Counted from the first letter of the stretch, positions 1-8,166 are shown. The stretch is 64,000 bases of DNA from Arthrobacter_E sp044748305 (GCF_044748305.1 NZ_JBIVFT010000010.1:1-64000), one strand, 5' to 3'. Notes: generated by a model from the letters alone, not told the origin. Numbers and translations are program-made.

Positions 1-120
1 CCCCATACCGCCGCGCGGGGCGTGGGGGGGGGTCGGGGGGGGGGCGGGCCGGCGGCCCCGGGTGTGGGGGGGGGGGGGGGGGGGGGGGGGGGTTGCCCCC
101 CCCCCCCCCCCCCAACCCCA
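1..120. repeat. homopolymeric G/C low-complexity edge
   Basis: The stretch is almost only G and C. A run of 27 G (66-92) is followed after TTG by a run of 18 C (96-113), so the two runs could fold on each other. It lies just past the stop codon of the 136-717 gene and carries no codon structure. An assembly or sequencing artefact at a contig end is the simplest reading; a genuine G-quadruplex-like tract is possible but less likely. Confidence 0.7.
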
Positions 121-135
121 CGAACTCGGCCGAGG

Positions 136-717
136 TTATACGCCGCCGGAGCTGCCGAGGAGCGGAGCCAGGGCGGTCCATTGGGCGGTGCTGCAACCGT
201 TGGTCCGGGACAGCTTCGCTTCCACGGGCTTGCCGTTCAGGGTGCCCGTGACCCTGGCGGTCTCCGGACCACCGTAGAGATCGGTGCATGCGGTGCCGGG
301 TTTCTGCGCCGGGCCGAGCAGGCCGGGCTGGCTGTTCAGGAGCGCGCAGGCTGCGGCTGGATCCGGAACCGTGGACCCAGCGGCGGCTTTGCCCGCCCGG
401 CATTCCAGTCGCAGCGTGACGGTGGCCGCTCCGGGCTGATCAACGCGGGCCACGGTGAGACTGATGGCGTCGGCGCCGCTCGGGGTACCCGGCGAGGTGG
501 AGGTGCCGGGCGAGGACGACGTCTCAGGCATGGAGGGAGCGGCCGACGACGGCGTAGGCGTCGGGGAGCCGGTGACGTCCGGTGCCGTGCCTCCGGACGA
601 AGGGGATGGGCTCGTGGCGGGTGAGCCGCAGGCCGACAGCCCGAGCATCAGGAGCGCGCCGATGGTGAGGGCGCGTGAAGCGGCCGTCAGGGACCGCGTG
701 CCTTTGCGGAATTCCAT
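136..717 (-). CDS. SSI-type secreted protease inhibitor lipoprotein
   Basis: This is a predicted lipoprotein of 193 residues with a subtilisin-inhibitor-like domain. The N-terminus is basic, followed by a hydrophobic segment (about 16-29) and a lipobox LSAC at 27-30, so Cys30 would be lipidated outside the membrane. A Ser/Thr/Pro-rich linker runs to about residue 80. The remainder carries the SSI signature: paired cysteines, a CTDLYGGPETARVTGTLNG block, and a terminal RTNGC segment followed by QW. Members of the family bind extracellular serine proteases as tight substrate-like inhibitors; the target here is unknown. It is transcribed away from the ohrR-like gene behind it. Tethering as a lipoprotein differs from the freely secreted Streptomyces SSI proteins. 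The family call is fairly sure, the target is not. Confidence 0.8.
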   Translation of the reverse strand: MEFRKGTRSLTAASRALTIGALLMLGLSACGSPATSPSPSSGGTAPDVTGSPTPTPSSAAPSMPETSSSPGTSTSPGTPSGADAISLTVARVDQPGAATVTLRLECRAGKAAAGSTVPDPAAACALLNSQPGLLGPAQKPGTACTDLYGGPETARVTGTLNGKPVEAKLSRTNGCSTAQWTALAPLLGSSGGV

Positions 718-744
718 ACCCCCAGCGTAAGCCCGGAGGGGAAC

Positions 745-1200
745 TCAGTCCTCGGAGGTGGCGGCCTCGATGAGGTTGTGCATGGCCTTGTTGAGTACCC
801 GGACTTCTTCGCGGCTGAGTTTGAGGCGGGCCAGCATGGCGGGTGGGACCGCCCGGGCGCGTTCCTTGAGGGCGGCGCCTGCCGCCGTCAGCTCGACGTC
901 GAGGGCGCGCGCATCCTGGACGTTGGGGGTCCGGCGCACGTAGCCCATGTCCTCGAGGCGTTTCAGCAGAGGAGAGATGGTGGCCGGTTCGTGCAGCAGT
1001 TGGGCGCTGACCTTCTTCACGCTCAGAGGGTTGTGATCCCACAGGGCCAGCATCACCAGGTACTGGGGATGTGTCAGGCCGAGGGGCTCCAGAACGGGGC
1101 GGTAGGCCTGCACCACGGTTCGGGAGGCCACCGTGAGGGCGAAACACAATTGGTTCTCGAGGGTGAGATCCTCGTCCGCAGCCACATCCACAGCGTTCAT
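745..1200 (-). CDS. MarR-family repressor, OhrR type
   Basis: This is a winged-helix MarR protein of 151 residues and close to the OhrR group, which senses organic peroxides through one N-terminal cysteine. The segment ENQLCFAL places the single cysteine at residue 19, where OhrR proteins carry their reactive thiol, and AYRPVLEPLGLTHPQYLVML matches the conserved OhrR helix that follows. The DNA-binding wing is around 75-105 (ISPLLKRLEDMGYVRRTPN). No other cysteine is present, which fits the one-Cys class. The usual partner gene ohr is not adjacent: the divergent neighbour is a small protein of unknown function. A perfect 18-bp palindrome lies 25-42 bases before the start and probably serves as the operator for both directions. 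Confidence 0.85.
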   Translation of the reverse strand: MNAVDVAADEDLTLENQLCFALTVASRTVVQAYRPVLEPLGLTHPQYLVMLALWDHNPLSVKKVSAQLLHEPATISPLLKRLEDMGYVRRTPNVQDARALDVELTAAGAALKERARAVPPAMLARLKLSREEVRVLNKAMHNLIEAATSED

Positions 1201-1224
1201 CCTATCGGCCGGCGCATCGACAAT

Positions 1225-1242
1225 TACTTAGTGCACTAAGTA
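1225..1242. promoter_or_regulatory. perfect 18-bp palindrome, MarR operator candidate
   Basis: TACTTAGTGCACTAAGTA reads the same on both strands. It sits in the divergent gap between the MarR gene (start 1200) and the small gene at 1291, overlapping a likely -10 (TATATT at 1241-1246) for the rightward gene. That position suits repression of both genes. Binding by the neighbouring MarR protein is inferred. Confidence 0.7.
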
Positions 1243-1290
1243 TATTGCTATGCTGGATGAGTCAGGACATCCGCGAACCGGGGAGAAATG

Positions 1291-1515
1291 ATGGCTCAGG
1301 ACAACTTCGCACAGCGTTTCATGCGCGCCACGGGCAAACTCAGGGTGGTGTTCGGCCCTGCCAATCGAAGCGCTCTGGACCATGAGATGACCGAGGAGAA
1401 CAAGGCTCTCCTGATCCAGCGTGAAGCGGAGACCCGCCAATGGGAGACCGTGACGCGGCCGGATGGCAGCAGCTATGTGGTCTCCAGGAACCCTGAAGAC
1501 CACTCCCTGCGCTGA
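1291..1515 (+). CDS. small conserved protein with FGPANRS motif, copy 1
   Basis: A 74-residue soluble protein of unknown function. The start at 1291 was chosen over an adjacent ATG at 1288 because GGGGAG (1280-1285) is better spaced to it. The N-terminal half is basic and helical and ends in VVFGPANRSAL (about 22-33). The C-terminal half is acidic, then has a segment ETVTRPDGSSYVVSRNP that looks like a short beta hairpin. The gene at 1629 encodes a protein of the same size and layout with the same FGPANRS motif, so the two are paralogues. It is divergent from the OhrR-type regulator and shares its palindromic operator, which suggests peroxide-responsive expression. No function is recognised. 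Confidence 0.75.
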   Translation: MAQDNFAQRFMRATGKLRVVFGPANRSALDHEMTEENKALLIQREAETRQWETVTRPDGSSYVVSRNPEDHSLR

Positions 1516-1544
1516 GCCGGGCACGCTGAATCCTTTGACGGCAG

Positions 1545-1601
1545 GGTCTTTCCGGCGGCTCCGGACTTAAAATAGTTGTCAGGCGCAGGAGCGGAAAGAC
1601 C
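1545..1601. repeat. 10-bp inverted repeat upstream of the second FGPANRS gene
   Basis: GGTCTTTCCG (1545-1554) and its exact complement CGGAAAGACC (1592-1601) flank a 37-base AT-richer stretch that includes TAAAATAG. It lies just before the ribosome binding site of the 1629 gene. It may be an operator or the end of the previous transcript; nothing decides between them. Confidence 0.4.
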
Positions 1602-1628
1602 GTCCGGCGCTCACAGGAGGTGGTTGCC

Positions 1629-1856
1629 ATGACCACGCGTACCGACAAGTTCATGCATCTGACCGAGAAGGCCAAGAAGCTCTTCGGCCCGGCGAACCGC
1701 AGCGATGCGGACACCCCGGTGGTTCACAAGCACGACGCCTTCGAGGAGGCCTCGGAGGAAGAGCTCCGGACTTTCGAGATCGAGACGGACTCCCTGGGGC
1801 ATCACTATGCGGTCCGGAGGGGCCACGAAGAGGGCGGCCGGCGAGAACACTCCTGA
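1629..1856 (+). CDS. small conserved protein with FGPANRS motif, copy 2
   Basis: A 75-residue protein, paralogous to the product of 1291-1515. The ATG at 1629 follows a strong AGGAGG (1615-1620) at normal spacing; an upstream GTG at 1620 overlaps that site and was rejected. The order of parts is the same as in copy 1: a basic helix (TDKFMHLTEKAKKL), the motif LFGPANRSDA, an acidic middle (EEASEEELRTFEIE), and a short segment DSLGHHYAVRRG in place of DGSSYVVSRNP. Conservation of the motif and the C-terminal Asp-x-x-x-x-Tyr-x-Val pattern, with otherwise diverged sequence, points to real function. The function itself is unknown. Confidence 0.75.
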   Translation: MTTRTDKFMHLTEKAKKLFGPANRSDADTPVVHKHDAFEEASEEELRTFEIETDSLGHHYAVRRGHEEGGRREHS

Positions 1857-1869
1857 CTGTCCGGTGGCC

Positions 1870-1943
1870 GACCTGTCCACTGAGCTGAGCCTGCCCAATG
1901 TGCCGGGTCCGCCCAATGTGCCGACCTGCCCACTGAGCCGAGC
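1870..1943. repeat. short direct repeats between converging genes
   Basis: A 21-base unit (1870-1890) returns with two differences at 1923-1943, and GCCCAATGTGCCG occurs twice between them (1893-1905, 1911-1923). The stretch is non-coding and follows the stop of the 1629 gene. It may be slippage-derived spacer sequence. Confidence 0.6.
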
Positions 1944-1953
1944 CGCTGAATGA

Positions 1954-2024
1954 GCCGAGCCCGCTAGCCGGGTGCGAGACCGCGCACGAAGTGAGCGGGG
2001 CGGCACGCAACTAGCGGGCTCGGC
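1954..2024. terminator. inverted repeat between converging genes
   Basis: GCCGAGCCCGCTAG (1954-1967) and its exact complement (2011-2024) form a 14-bp stem around a 43-base loop. It lies between the rightward 1629 gene and the leftward lysC gene, so it could end both transcripts. There is no T-tract. Confidence 0.5.
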
Positions 2025-2046
2025 AGAGGGGCTGCGCGGGGGAGCC

Positions 2047-3420
2047 TCAGCGGCCGGTGCCGCCGTAGACGGTGGCCGCTGCGTCGCCGTCGAGCTCGAA
2101 GGCCTTGTGGATGGCGCGCACCGCGTCATCCAGAAGATCCGCGCGGGTGACCACGGAGATCCGGATCTCCGAGGTGGAGATCATGTCGATGTTGATGCCC
2201 GCATCCGAGAGCGCCTTGAAGAAGGTCGCGGAGACGCCGGGGTGGGAACGCATGCCCGCGCCGATCAGGGAGAGCTTGCCGATTTCGGCGTTGTAGTCGA
2301 TGCTTTCGAAGCCGATCTCGCCCTGCGCCGCCCGGAGCGCGTCCAGGGCGTCCGCGCCCTCCACGATCGGGAGGGTGAAGGAGATGTCCGTGTGGCCGGT
2401 GCCCTTGGTGGACACGTTCTGCACGATCATGTCGATGTTCGAGTGCGCCTTCGCGATCACCTGGAAGATCGCAGCGGCCTTGCCCGGGATGTCCGGGACG
2501 CCCACCACGGTGACCTTGGCTTCGGAACGGTCGTGCGCGACGCCGGAGATGATTGGCTGCTCCAAGGCAACTCCCTCTTTGATGGTGATCTTGTCATCGG
2601 GGCTGGGCAGGACCCAGGTGCCCTCGTTCTGGCTGAAGGATGAACGCACGTGCAGCGGCACACCGAAACGGCGGGCGTACTCCACGCAGCGCAGGTGCAG
2701 GATCTTGGCACCGGATGCGGCCAGTTCCAGCATCTCCTCGCTGGAGATGGTGCCGATCTTCTGGGCGGCGGAGACCACGCGCGGGTCGGCGGTGAAGACA
2801 CCGTCCACGTCCGTGTAGATCTCGCAGACATCCGCATCGAGCGCGGCGGCCAGGGCGACGGCGGTAGTGTCCGAGCCGCCCCGGCCCAGCGTCGTGATGT
2901 CGTGGGTGTCCTGGCTCATGCCCTGGAAACCGGCCACGATCGCAATGTGGCCCTTGTCCAGCGCGGTCCGGACACGGTGCGGGTCGACGTCGATAATCCG
3001 TGCCTTGCCGTGGATCGCGTCCGTGTACATGCCTGCCTGAGAGCCCGTGAACGACTGCGCCACGGCCCCCTTGTTGTTGATGGCCATGGAGAGCAGTGAC
3101 ATCGAGATGCGCTCGCCGGCCGAGAGGAGCATGTCCATCTCGCGCGCCGGGGCGCCGTCGGTCACCTGACCGGCGAGGTCCAGCAGTTCGTCGGTGGTGT
3201 CGCCCATGGCGGATACGACCACGACGACGTCGTTGCCGGCCTCGCGTGCTGCCACCACCCGGTCCGCGACACGTTTGATGCCCGCGGCATCGGCCACGGA
3301 AGAGCCTCCGAACTTCTGCACGATGAGTTGCTTGGTGATCCCGGCTCCGGCGCTCTGCTGAGCAGCTCCGGGCTCGGTGGTCAGTTCTGCTGCGGGCAGC
3401 TCACTGGTGGGCAGGCTCAT
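2047..3420 (-). CDS. lysC: aspartate kinase
   Basis: Phosphorylates L-aspartate to aspartyl-4-phosphate, the first step toward lysine, threonine, methionine and diaminopimelate. The protein has 457 residues. The amino-acid kinase domain begins with VQKFGGSSVADA (about 33-44) and includes VVVVSAMGDTTDELL, GFQGMSQDTHDITTLGRGGSDTTAV and EIYTDVDGVFTADPR. Two ACT domains occupy roughly the last 150 residues (TVVGVPDIPGKAAAIFQVIA and KLSLIGAGMRSHPGVSATFF), the usual site of feedback inhibition. The start at 3420 was chosen for AAGGG seven bases upstream; it gives an N-terminal extension of about 30 residues not found in most homologues. In many actinobacteria asd follows lysC directly; here the next gene downstream is on the other strand. 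Confidence 0.95.
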   Translation of the reverse strand: MSLPTSELPAAELTTEPGAAQQSAGAGITKQLIVQKFGGSSVADAAGIKRVADRVVAAREAGNDVVVVVSAMGDTTDELLDLAGQVTDGAPAREMDMLLSAGERISMSLLSMAINNKGAVAQSFTGSQAGMYTDAIHGKARIIDVDPHRVRTALDKGHIAIVAGFQGMSQDTHDITTLGRGGSDTTAVALAAALDADVCEIYTDVDGVFTADPRVVSAAQKIGTISSEEMLELAASGAKILHLRCVEYARRFGVPLHVRSSFSQNEGTWVLPSPDDKITIKEGVALEQPIISGVAHDRSEAKVTVVGVPDIPGKAAAIFQVIAKAHSNIDMIVQNVSTKGTGHTDISFTLPIVEGADALDALRAAQGEIGFESIDYNAEIGKLSLIGAGMRSHPGVSATFFKALSDAGINIDMISTSEIRISVVTRADLLDDAVRAIHKAFELDGDAAATVYGGTGR

Positions 3421-3563
3421 GCATGGACCCTTACTGGTCGGGCACCGGTGGCGCCGGTTTCTGCGGGTGGCTGGACCTCTGCGTCCGTCGATTGCGGCGC
3501 GTGCGGGCACAGGCCGTCTGGAGCCATTTTATCGCCGTCGTCTCGAAGGGTGGAAAATATGAC

Positions 3564-4151
3564 TCAGATAGTGGACGGCCACCAGTCGGCGTTCGCACGG
3601 TCCAGCCGGAAACGGATCGAGGCCAGGCCCTTGCCACTTTGATCCTGTTCCGCCGTGAAGTGCAGATCCGGGGCGAACCCGAGGCCCGCCAGGAGCGCCT
3701 GCGAGGCCAGATTGGGGGCGAAGACCGCTGCGAAGACCGTCTGGATGTCCCGTTCCGTGAAGAGCCAGGACACCAGGGCGCGGGCGGCCTCGCGGCCGTA
3801 TCCCTTCCGATGGTGGGCCGGGCTCAGGACGTAGCCGAGCATGGCCTGACCAGGCTCCAGCCGGCCCGGCTCGGGTGGGTTCCTGCTGGTCCAGACGTTG
3901 CCTTCGCCGATCATCTCGCCGCCATCCCGGCGTTCGATGACCCAGCTGTGCTGGAATACGGTGACCGTGGATGCCCGGGCGGACTCGATGACGCGGGCAA
4001 GCCGCTCCCTGACGCTGTCGTGATCCAGCGGACCGTGGGAGAGGTAGCGGGTCACCTCTTCGCTGCTGCGGAGTGCTGCGATGCAGGCTTCGTCGGCCGC
4101 AACGACCGGTCGCAACAGGAGTCGTTCGGTGCGGATGGGGTTGAGGTCCAT
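3564..4151 (-). CDS. GNAT N-acetyltransferase, RimJ/RimL-like
   Basis: A 195-residue acetyl-CoA-dependent acetyltransferase. It opens with TERLLLRPVVAADEACIAAL, typical of the ribosomal-protein-acetylating or spermidine-type subgroup, and has the acetyl-CoA loop as LGYVLSPAHHRKGYGREAA (about 128-146), where Arg-Lys-Gly-Tyr-Gly matches the R/Q-x-x-G-x-G/A pattern. It ends with the usual NLASQALLAGLGF segment. It sits alone between lysC and recR, both on the same strand but with gaps, so it is likely its own unit. The substrate cannot be read from the sequence. Confidence 0.8.
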   Translation of the reverse strand: MDLNPIRTERLLLRPVVAADEACIAALRSSEEVTRYLSHGPLDHDSVRERLARVIESARASTVTVFQHSWVIERRDGGEMIGEGNVWTSRNPPEPGRLEPGQAMLGYVLSPAHHRKGYGREAARALVSWLFTERDIQTVFAAVFAPNLASQALLAGLGFAPDLHFTAEQDQSGKGLASIRFRLDRANADWWPSTI

Positions 4152-4198
4152 GCGGCCAGCCTAGCCGCAGGCCTGGGCCGGCTTCGGCGTGGTCTGCG

Positions 4199-4792
4199 TC
4201 AGACCGACAGGCGCCCGGCGAAGGCGCGGCCCAAGGTGGCCTCGTCCGCGTATTCCAGGTCTCCGCCGACGGGCAGGCCCGAAGCCAGCCGGGTCACCGT
4301 GATGCCCAGAGGCTTGAGCGTCCGGATCAGGTAGGTGGCGGTGGCTTCACCTTCGACGTTCGGGTCCGTCGCGATGATGATCTCCTGCACAGTGTCGTCC
4401 GAGAGCCGGGTCAGGAGTTCGCGAACCCGCAGTTTCTCCGGCCCGATCCCGTCGATCGGGCTGATGGCGCCACCCAGCACGTGGTAACGGCCCCGGAAAC
4501 TCCGGGTGCGCTCAACGGCCATGACGTCCTTGGACTCCTCGACCACACAGATCACGCTCGCATCGCGCCGCGGGTCGCGGCAGATACTGCAGGTGTCCTG
4601 TTCGGAGACGTTGCCGCAGATGCTGCAGAACTTCACGCGGGTCTTGACCGCGGTGATGGCTTCGGCGAGTTTCTGCATGTCCCCGGCGTCGGCCTCGAGG
4701 ATGTGGAATGCCAGCCGCTGAGCGGACTTGGGGCCGATCCCCGGCAAACGGCCGAGCTCGTCGATCAGCTCCTGAACTGCGCCCTCGTACAC
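4199..4792 (-). CDS. recR: recombination mediator RecR
   Basis: RecR acts with RecO (and RecF) in loading RecA at gaps in DNA. The 197-residue length is standard. The order is an N-terminal helix-hairpin-helix (LIDELGRLPGIGPKSAQRLAF, about 9-29), a four-Cys zinc element (CSICGNVSEQDTCSIC, about 56-71), a Toprim domain starting at VICVVEESKDVMAVER, and the C-terminal EYADEATLGRAFAGR segment. It follows dnaX with only a 25-base gap, the widespread dnaX-recR arrangement, so the two are probably co-transcribed. The small ybaB gene that lies between them in many bacteria is absent here. Confidence 0.96.
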   Translation of the reverse strand: MYEGAVQELIDELGRLPGIGPKSAQRLAFHILEADAGDMQKLAEAITAVKTRVKFCSICGNVSEQDTCSICRDPRRDASVICVVEESKDVMAVERTRSFRGRYHVLGGAISPIDGIGPEKLRVRELLTRLSDDTVQEIIIATDPNVEGEATATYLIRTLKPLGITVTRLASGLPVGGDLEYADEATLGRAFAGRLSV

Positions 4793-4817
4793 GGCGTCCT
4801 CTCTTCAAACATGGTGG

Positions 4818-7559
4818 TCAGCGACGGATGATGGGTTGCCCGTCCAGGGTGGTCTCCTCGATGAGGGTCCCATTGAGCAGGCGTTCCACGGCCTTGCGGC
4901 CGAACGTCGTCGATTCCTCGATGGTCTCATCATCGGCGCTGATCTCGTCTTCGGCATAGCCCGAAGACGGTGGCGCTTCAGGCGCGGCCGTCGCTCCGCC
5001 TTGCTGATGACGCGCTTCCTCTCGGGCCCGCTGGGCCTGGGGACTGCTGGAGAGTCTCTGGTACAGACTCTGCCCGCCCCGGTCCTCGGACTCGCCCGGA
5101 GCATGGTGGGAGGGCATGCCGGGAGACGGTGCATCGGCGGGCGCCGCAGGAGAAGGCACCGTCTCCTGCATGGGTGCCGCCCACGGATCCTCGGACGGCG
5201 CCTCGGCGTCTCCTGGTTCCTGCTCGGCGTCGTCGTCGACCGGTTCCGACGGTTCGGCCGGGGTGCCGGCCGCAGCGTCGACGACACCGGTGTTCCCGGC
5301 GCTGACGTTGCTTTCGGTCCCGACGGTCCAGCGGCCCGGTGACTGTTCCCGGGCACGGGACCAGGGATCGTCCACCGGGAGCGGAGCCGGCTCGACGGCG
5401 GCTTCAACCGGCGCCGTCCGTGGTGCCTTCGTCGCGGCAGGCCGTGATGCGGCCGGTGAGGCACCGCTCCAGCCCGAGGGGCCGTCGTCGTACGGCGGTT
5501 CCTCGTCCAGCGGAGGGGCATCCTCATCGCGCGGAGCGTCCAGGGGATGGGATTCCTCCCGGGAGGCCACCCGTGCCTCGTTCCGATCCGCGGGGCCGCC
5601 AGCCGGTGGGGTGCTTACTCGGCTAGCCGGCGCTTTTGGGGAATCATCCCAACCCGCCGGTTCCTCCGCGGCTCGGGGTGCCGGAGGCGGTGCGTCCTCC
5701 TCCCGGGGCGCCGACGGCTGGAAGGAGGGCGGCGGGGCCGCCGCGTCGCCCGCGACGGCCTCCACACGGCAGTCCATTCCCAGAATGTCCTTGACCGCTG
5801 TCTGGAGATGCAGCTTGTGATCCCCGCGTCCGAACGCACCGGCCAGGCCGGGCGTGGTGAAGGAGAGGACCAGGGCGTCGCCGTCGAGCCGGGCGACCGT
5901 CGCATTCGGGGCCACGAGAGCCCAGGTGCTCCTCTTGATCTTGCCGAGCCTGTCCAGTATCTGGGGCCAGGACCGCCGGAGAGCTTCCACATCGCCGCCC
6001 CCGGCGGGTGCCGGCCGGGGCGCTGAGGGGACTGACGCCGGCGGGACGTCCTGTGAGGGCCGGACGTCCGATGGCTGCGGAGCGTCCGACGACGGCGTTT
6101 GCTGGGGCGGCGTTTGCTGCGTTGGTATTTGCTGGGGCGGTGCCTGCTGGGGCTGCCGCTGTTGATCGGGTGCCGGCTCGGCGTCGGCGTTGCGCGCGGT
6201 CTCCTGAGGGGCCGACTCCTGGCGCGAGGGCTCCTGCCGCAGCGGTTCCTCGGATGACCGGACGCGGACCGCCGGTGCCTCGCTGGCCGGTGTCTCGCGG
6301 GCGATGTTCTCGCGCGGGACGGACGAAGGCTGTGGTGCTCGGGAAGGCTCTGCTGCTCGGGAAGGCTGTGGGGCCGTTTGCGGTGCGCCGCCGAGCGTCA
6401 GACGGCGTTCCAGGGCGTCCAGCCGGGCCGCGGCGCCGCGCTCCGTGGAGTCGGCAGCCGGGAGCATGAGGCGTGCACACAACAGTTCCAGGTGCAGGCG
6501 CGGAGAAGTCGCTCCCGTCATCTCGCTCAGCGCGGCATTCGTCACGTCGGCGGCACGGGACAGCTCGGCGGGACCGAGAGAGAGTGCCTGCTGGCGCATC
6601 CGGGCGATCTGGTCCTGCGGCATCCCCCGCAGGATCGTGGCCGCGCTGTCCGGCATGGCCTGCACGATGATCAGATCCCGGAAACGCTCCAGGAGATCCT
6701 CCACGAAGCGGCGGGGATCGTGACCGGTCTGCAGGACACGGTCGACAGCCCGGAACACCGTGGCGGAGTCGTGCGCCGCGACCGCGTCGACGACGTCGTC
6801 GAGCAGCGAGGCGTGCGTGTAGCCCAGCAGCGAGACCGCCAGTTCGTAGTCCAGCCCCTGGGGCCCGGCACCCGCCATGAGCTGGTCCAGCACGGAGAGC
6901 GAATCACGGACCGAGCCACCGCCGGCACGGATCACGAGCGAAAGGACGCCCGGGGCCACTGGCACGTTCTCCTGCTCGCAGAGTTGTTCCAGATAGGCCA
7001 GCAAAGGCTCGGGCGGGACCAGGCGGAACGGATAGTGGTGGGTCCTGGAACGGATGGTGCCGATGACCTTGTCCGGCTCCGTGGTGGCGAAGATGAACTT
7101 GATGTGTTCCGGCGGTTCCTCCACGATCTTCAGCAGGGCGTTGAAACCCGCCGAAGTGACCATGTGGGCCTCGTCGATGATGAAGATCTTGTAGCGGTCC
7201 CTGGCCGGTGCGAAGGTGGCACGCTCGCGCAGATCACGGGCGTCGTCGACGCCACCGTGGCTGGCGGCGTCGATCTCGATGACGTCGAGGGAGCCGGCAC
7301 CGCCCCGGGCGAGCTCCACGCAACTGGGGCACACGCCACAGGGCGTGTCCGTAGGGCCCTGCTCGCAGTTCAAGCAGCGCGCCAGAATACGGGCGGAAGT
7401 GGTCTTGCCGCAGCCGCGCGGGCCGGAGAAGAGGTACGCATGGTTCACGCGGTTCTTCTTCAGGGCGGTCATGAGGGGGACCGTGACGTGCTCCTGGCCG
7501 ATCACGTCCGCGAAGTTGTCCGGCCGGTATCTGCGGTAGAGGGCGCTGGCTTGGGTCAC
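4818..7559 (-). CDS. dnaX: DNA polymerase III subunit gamma/tau
   Basis: The clamp-loader ATPase of the replicative polymerase. The first 370 or so residues hold the AAA+ core: Walker A GPRGCGKTTSARI (about 46-58), a four-Cys zinc site (CLNCEQGPTDTPCGVCPSC), Walker B IFIIDEAHM, and the sensor-1 region KFIFATTEPDKVIGTIRSR. A long linker rich in Gln, Pro, Ala and Glu follows (about 390-530), then a conserved tau-type domain (about 535-610: RSWPQILDRLGKIKRSTWAL), then another disordered acidic tail of about 300 residues. At 913 residues it is long compared with E. coli tau (643), although extended tails are usual in actinobacteria. No obvious frameshift signal for a separate gamma form was seen. 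The SRP RNA gene lies directly upstream. Confidence 0.95.
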   Translation of the reverse strand: MTQASALYRRYRPDNFADVIGQEHVTVPLMTALKKNRVNHAYLFSGPRGCGKTTSARILARCLNCEQGPTDTPCGVCPSCVELARGGAGSLDVIEIDAASHGGVDDARDLRERATFAPARDRYKIFIIDEAHMVTSAGFNALLKIVEEPPEHIKFIFATTEPDKVIGTIRSRTHHYPFRLVPPEPLLAYLEQLCEQENVPVAPGVLSLVIRAGGGSVRDSLSVLDQLMAGAGPQGLDYELAVSLLGYTHASLLDDVVDAVAAHDSATVFRAVDRVLQTGHDPRRFVEDLLERFRDLIIVQAMPDSAATILRGMPQDQIARMRQQALSLGPAELSRAADVTNAALSEMTGATSPRLHLELLCARLMLPAADSTERGAAARLDALERRLTLGGAPQTAPQPSRAAEPSRAPQPSSVPRENIARETPASEAPAVRVRSSEEPLRQEPSRQESAPQETARNADAEPAPDQQRQPQQAPPQQIPTQQTPPQQTPSSDAPQPSDVRPSQDVPPASVPSAPRPAPAGGGDVEALRRSWPQILDRLGKIKRSTWALVAPNATVARLDGDALVLSFTTPGLAGAFGRGDHKLHLQTAVKDILGMDCRVEAVAGDAAAPPPSFQPSAPREEDAPPPAPRAAEEPAGWDDSPKAPASRVSTPPAGGPADRNEARVASREESHPLDAPRDEDAPPLDEEPPYDDGPSGWSGASPAASRPAATKAPRTAPVEAAVEPAPLPVDDPWSRAREQSPGRWTVGTESNVSAGNTGVVDAAAGTPAEPSEPVDDDAEQEPGDAEAPSEDPWAAPMQETVPSPAAPADAPSPGMPSHHAPGESEDRGGQSLYQRLSSSPQAQRAREEARHQQGGATAAPEAPPSSGYAEDEISADDETIEESTTFGRKAVERLLNGTLIEETTLDGQPIIRR

Positions 7560-7634
7560 AGAGAAACCCTACCAATCGAGGCTGACAAAGAAGACGGCGC
7601 ACAGGGTCCCGCAGGACGCCTGGGGGTATGAGAA

Positions 7635-7722
7635 GACCCCTCACGCACCCGCCAGAGCCCACTTACCCTTGCTACCTTCCGGTCCTGGGGGAGTTCAGCA
7701 GGATGACGCCACGTGAGGGGTC
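7635..7722 (-). ncRNA. ffs: signal recognition particle RNA, small bacterial type
   Basis: Read on the minus strand, the core contains TGCTGAAC, then CAGGACCGGAAGGTAGCAAG, the conserved Ffh-binding hairpin with its GGAA tetraloop. The ends are exact complements (GACCCCTCACG at 7635-7645 against CGTGAGGGGTC at 7712-7722), giving a rod of about 88 nt. The position directly upstream of dnaX is common for this RNA. It pairs with Ffh to direct membrane proteins to the translocon. Confidence 0.93.
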
Positions 7723-8048
7723 GTCAAGAAGTTTACCCGATGTCACGGGGTGAATCGAACCGGGGGAGTCCCCTCCGTGGGGGAGCCTCACAGTCCGGAG
7801 ATGGTGTCGGCTGCGATGCCGGCGCCGACGACGATCAGATCGGTCCTGCGGGGAGGTCCTGGGATGCTCATGAGGCTCATTTCGGGAGGGGTCGAGGTGC
7901 CGGGTGGCCGTATGCGACGGCGGTTCCCGCCGTCAGTCTCCCACCTGTATAGACAAGTTGAAAGTGCACAAGGAACCCCGATTGGGATCTCCGGTGAAAC
8001 TCGGATATAGTTGAGTCTGCTTTTGGTTCGTTTCGAGCCGATTGCAAT
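7723..8048. other. non-coding spacer between SRP RNA and tRNA-Ser
   Basis: Several short open frames cross this stretch on both strands but none has a ribosome binding site, recognisable motif or consistent codon bias. It holds the upstream regions of the two RNA genes, which run in opposite directions. Confidence 0.5.
7982..8011 (+). promoter_or_regulatory. probable promoter of tRNA-Ser
   Basis: TTGGGA (7982-7987) and TATAGT (8006-8011) are separated by 18 bases and lie 37 bases before the tRNA, a normal distance for a short processed leader. Confidence 0.5.
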
Positions 8049-8136
8049 GGAGAATTCGCCTAGCGGCCTATGGCGCACGCCTGGAACGCGTGTTGGGTTA
8101 ACGCCCTCGGGGGTTCAAATCCCCCATTCTCCGCCA
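8049..8136 (+). tRNA. tRNA-Ser (anticodon GGA)
   Basis: The acceptor arms GGAGAAT (8049-8055) and ATTCTCC (8126-8132) pair fully and are followed by G and an encoded CCA (8134-8136). The anticodon stem CACGC/GCGTG encloses CTGGAAC, giving anticodon GGA at 8083-8085. A long variable arm and the T arm GGGGGTTCAAATCCCCC complete a class II tRNA. No integrase or partial copy lies nearby, so it is not in use as an attachment site here. Confidence 0.95.
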
Positions 8137-8140
8137 GAGA

Positions 8141-8166
8141 AACCCCCGGTCTTCGGACCGGGGGTT
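8141..8166 (+). terminator. terminator after tRNA-Ser
   Basis: AACCCCCGGTC and GACCGGGGGTT form an 11-bp stem around a TTCG tetraloop, followed by TCGTCGTTT. It begins four bases after the CCA end. Confidence 0.85.

Noticed and set aside
8049..8136. tRNA-Ser as an attachment site for an integrated element
   Set aside because: No integrase, partial tRNA copy or change in base composition is found next to it.
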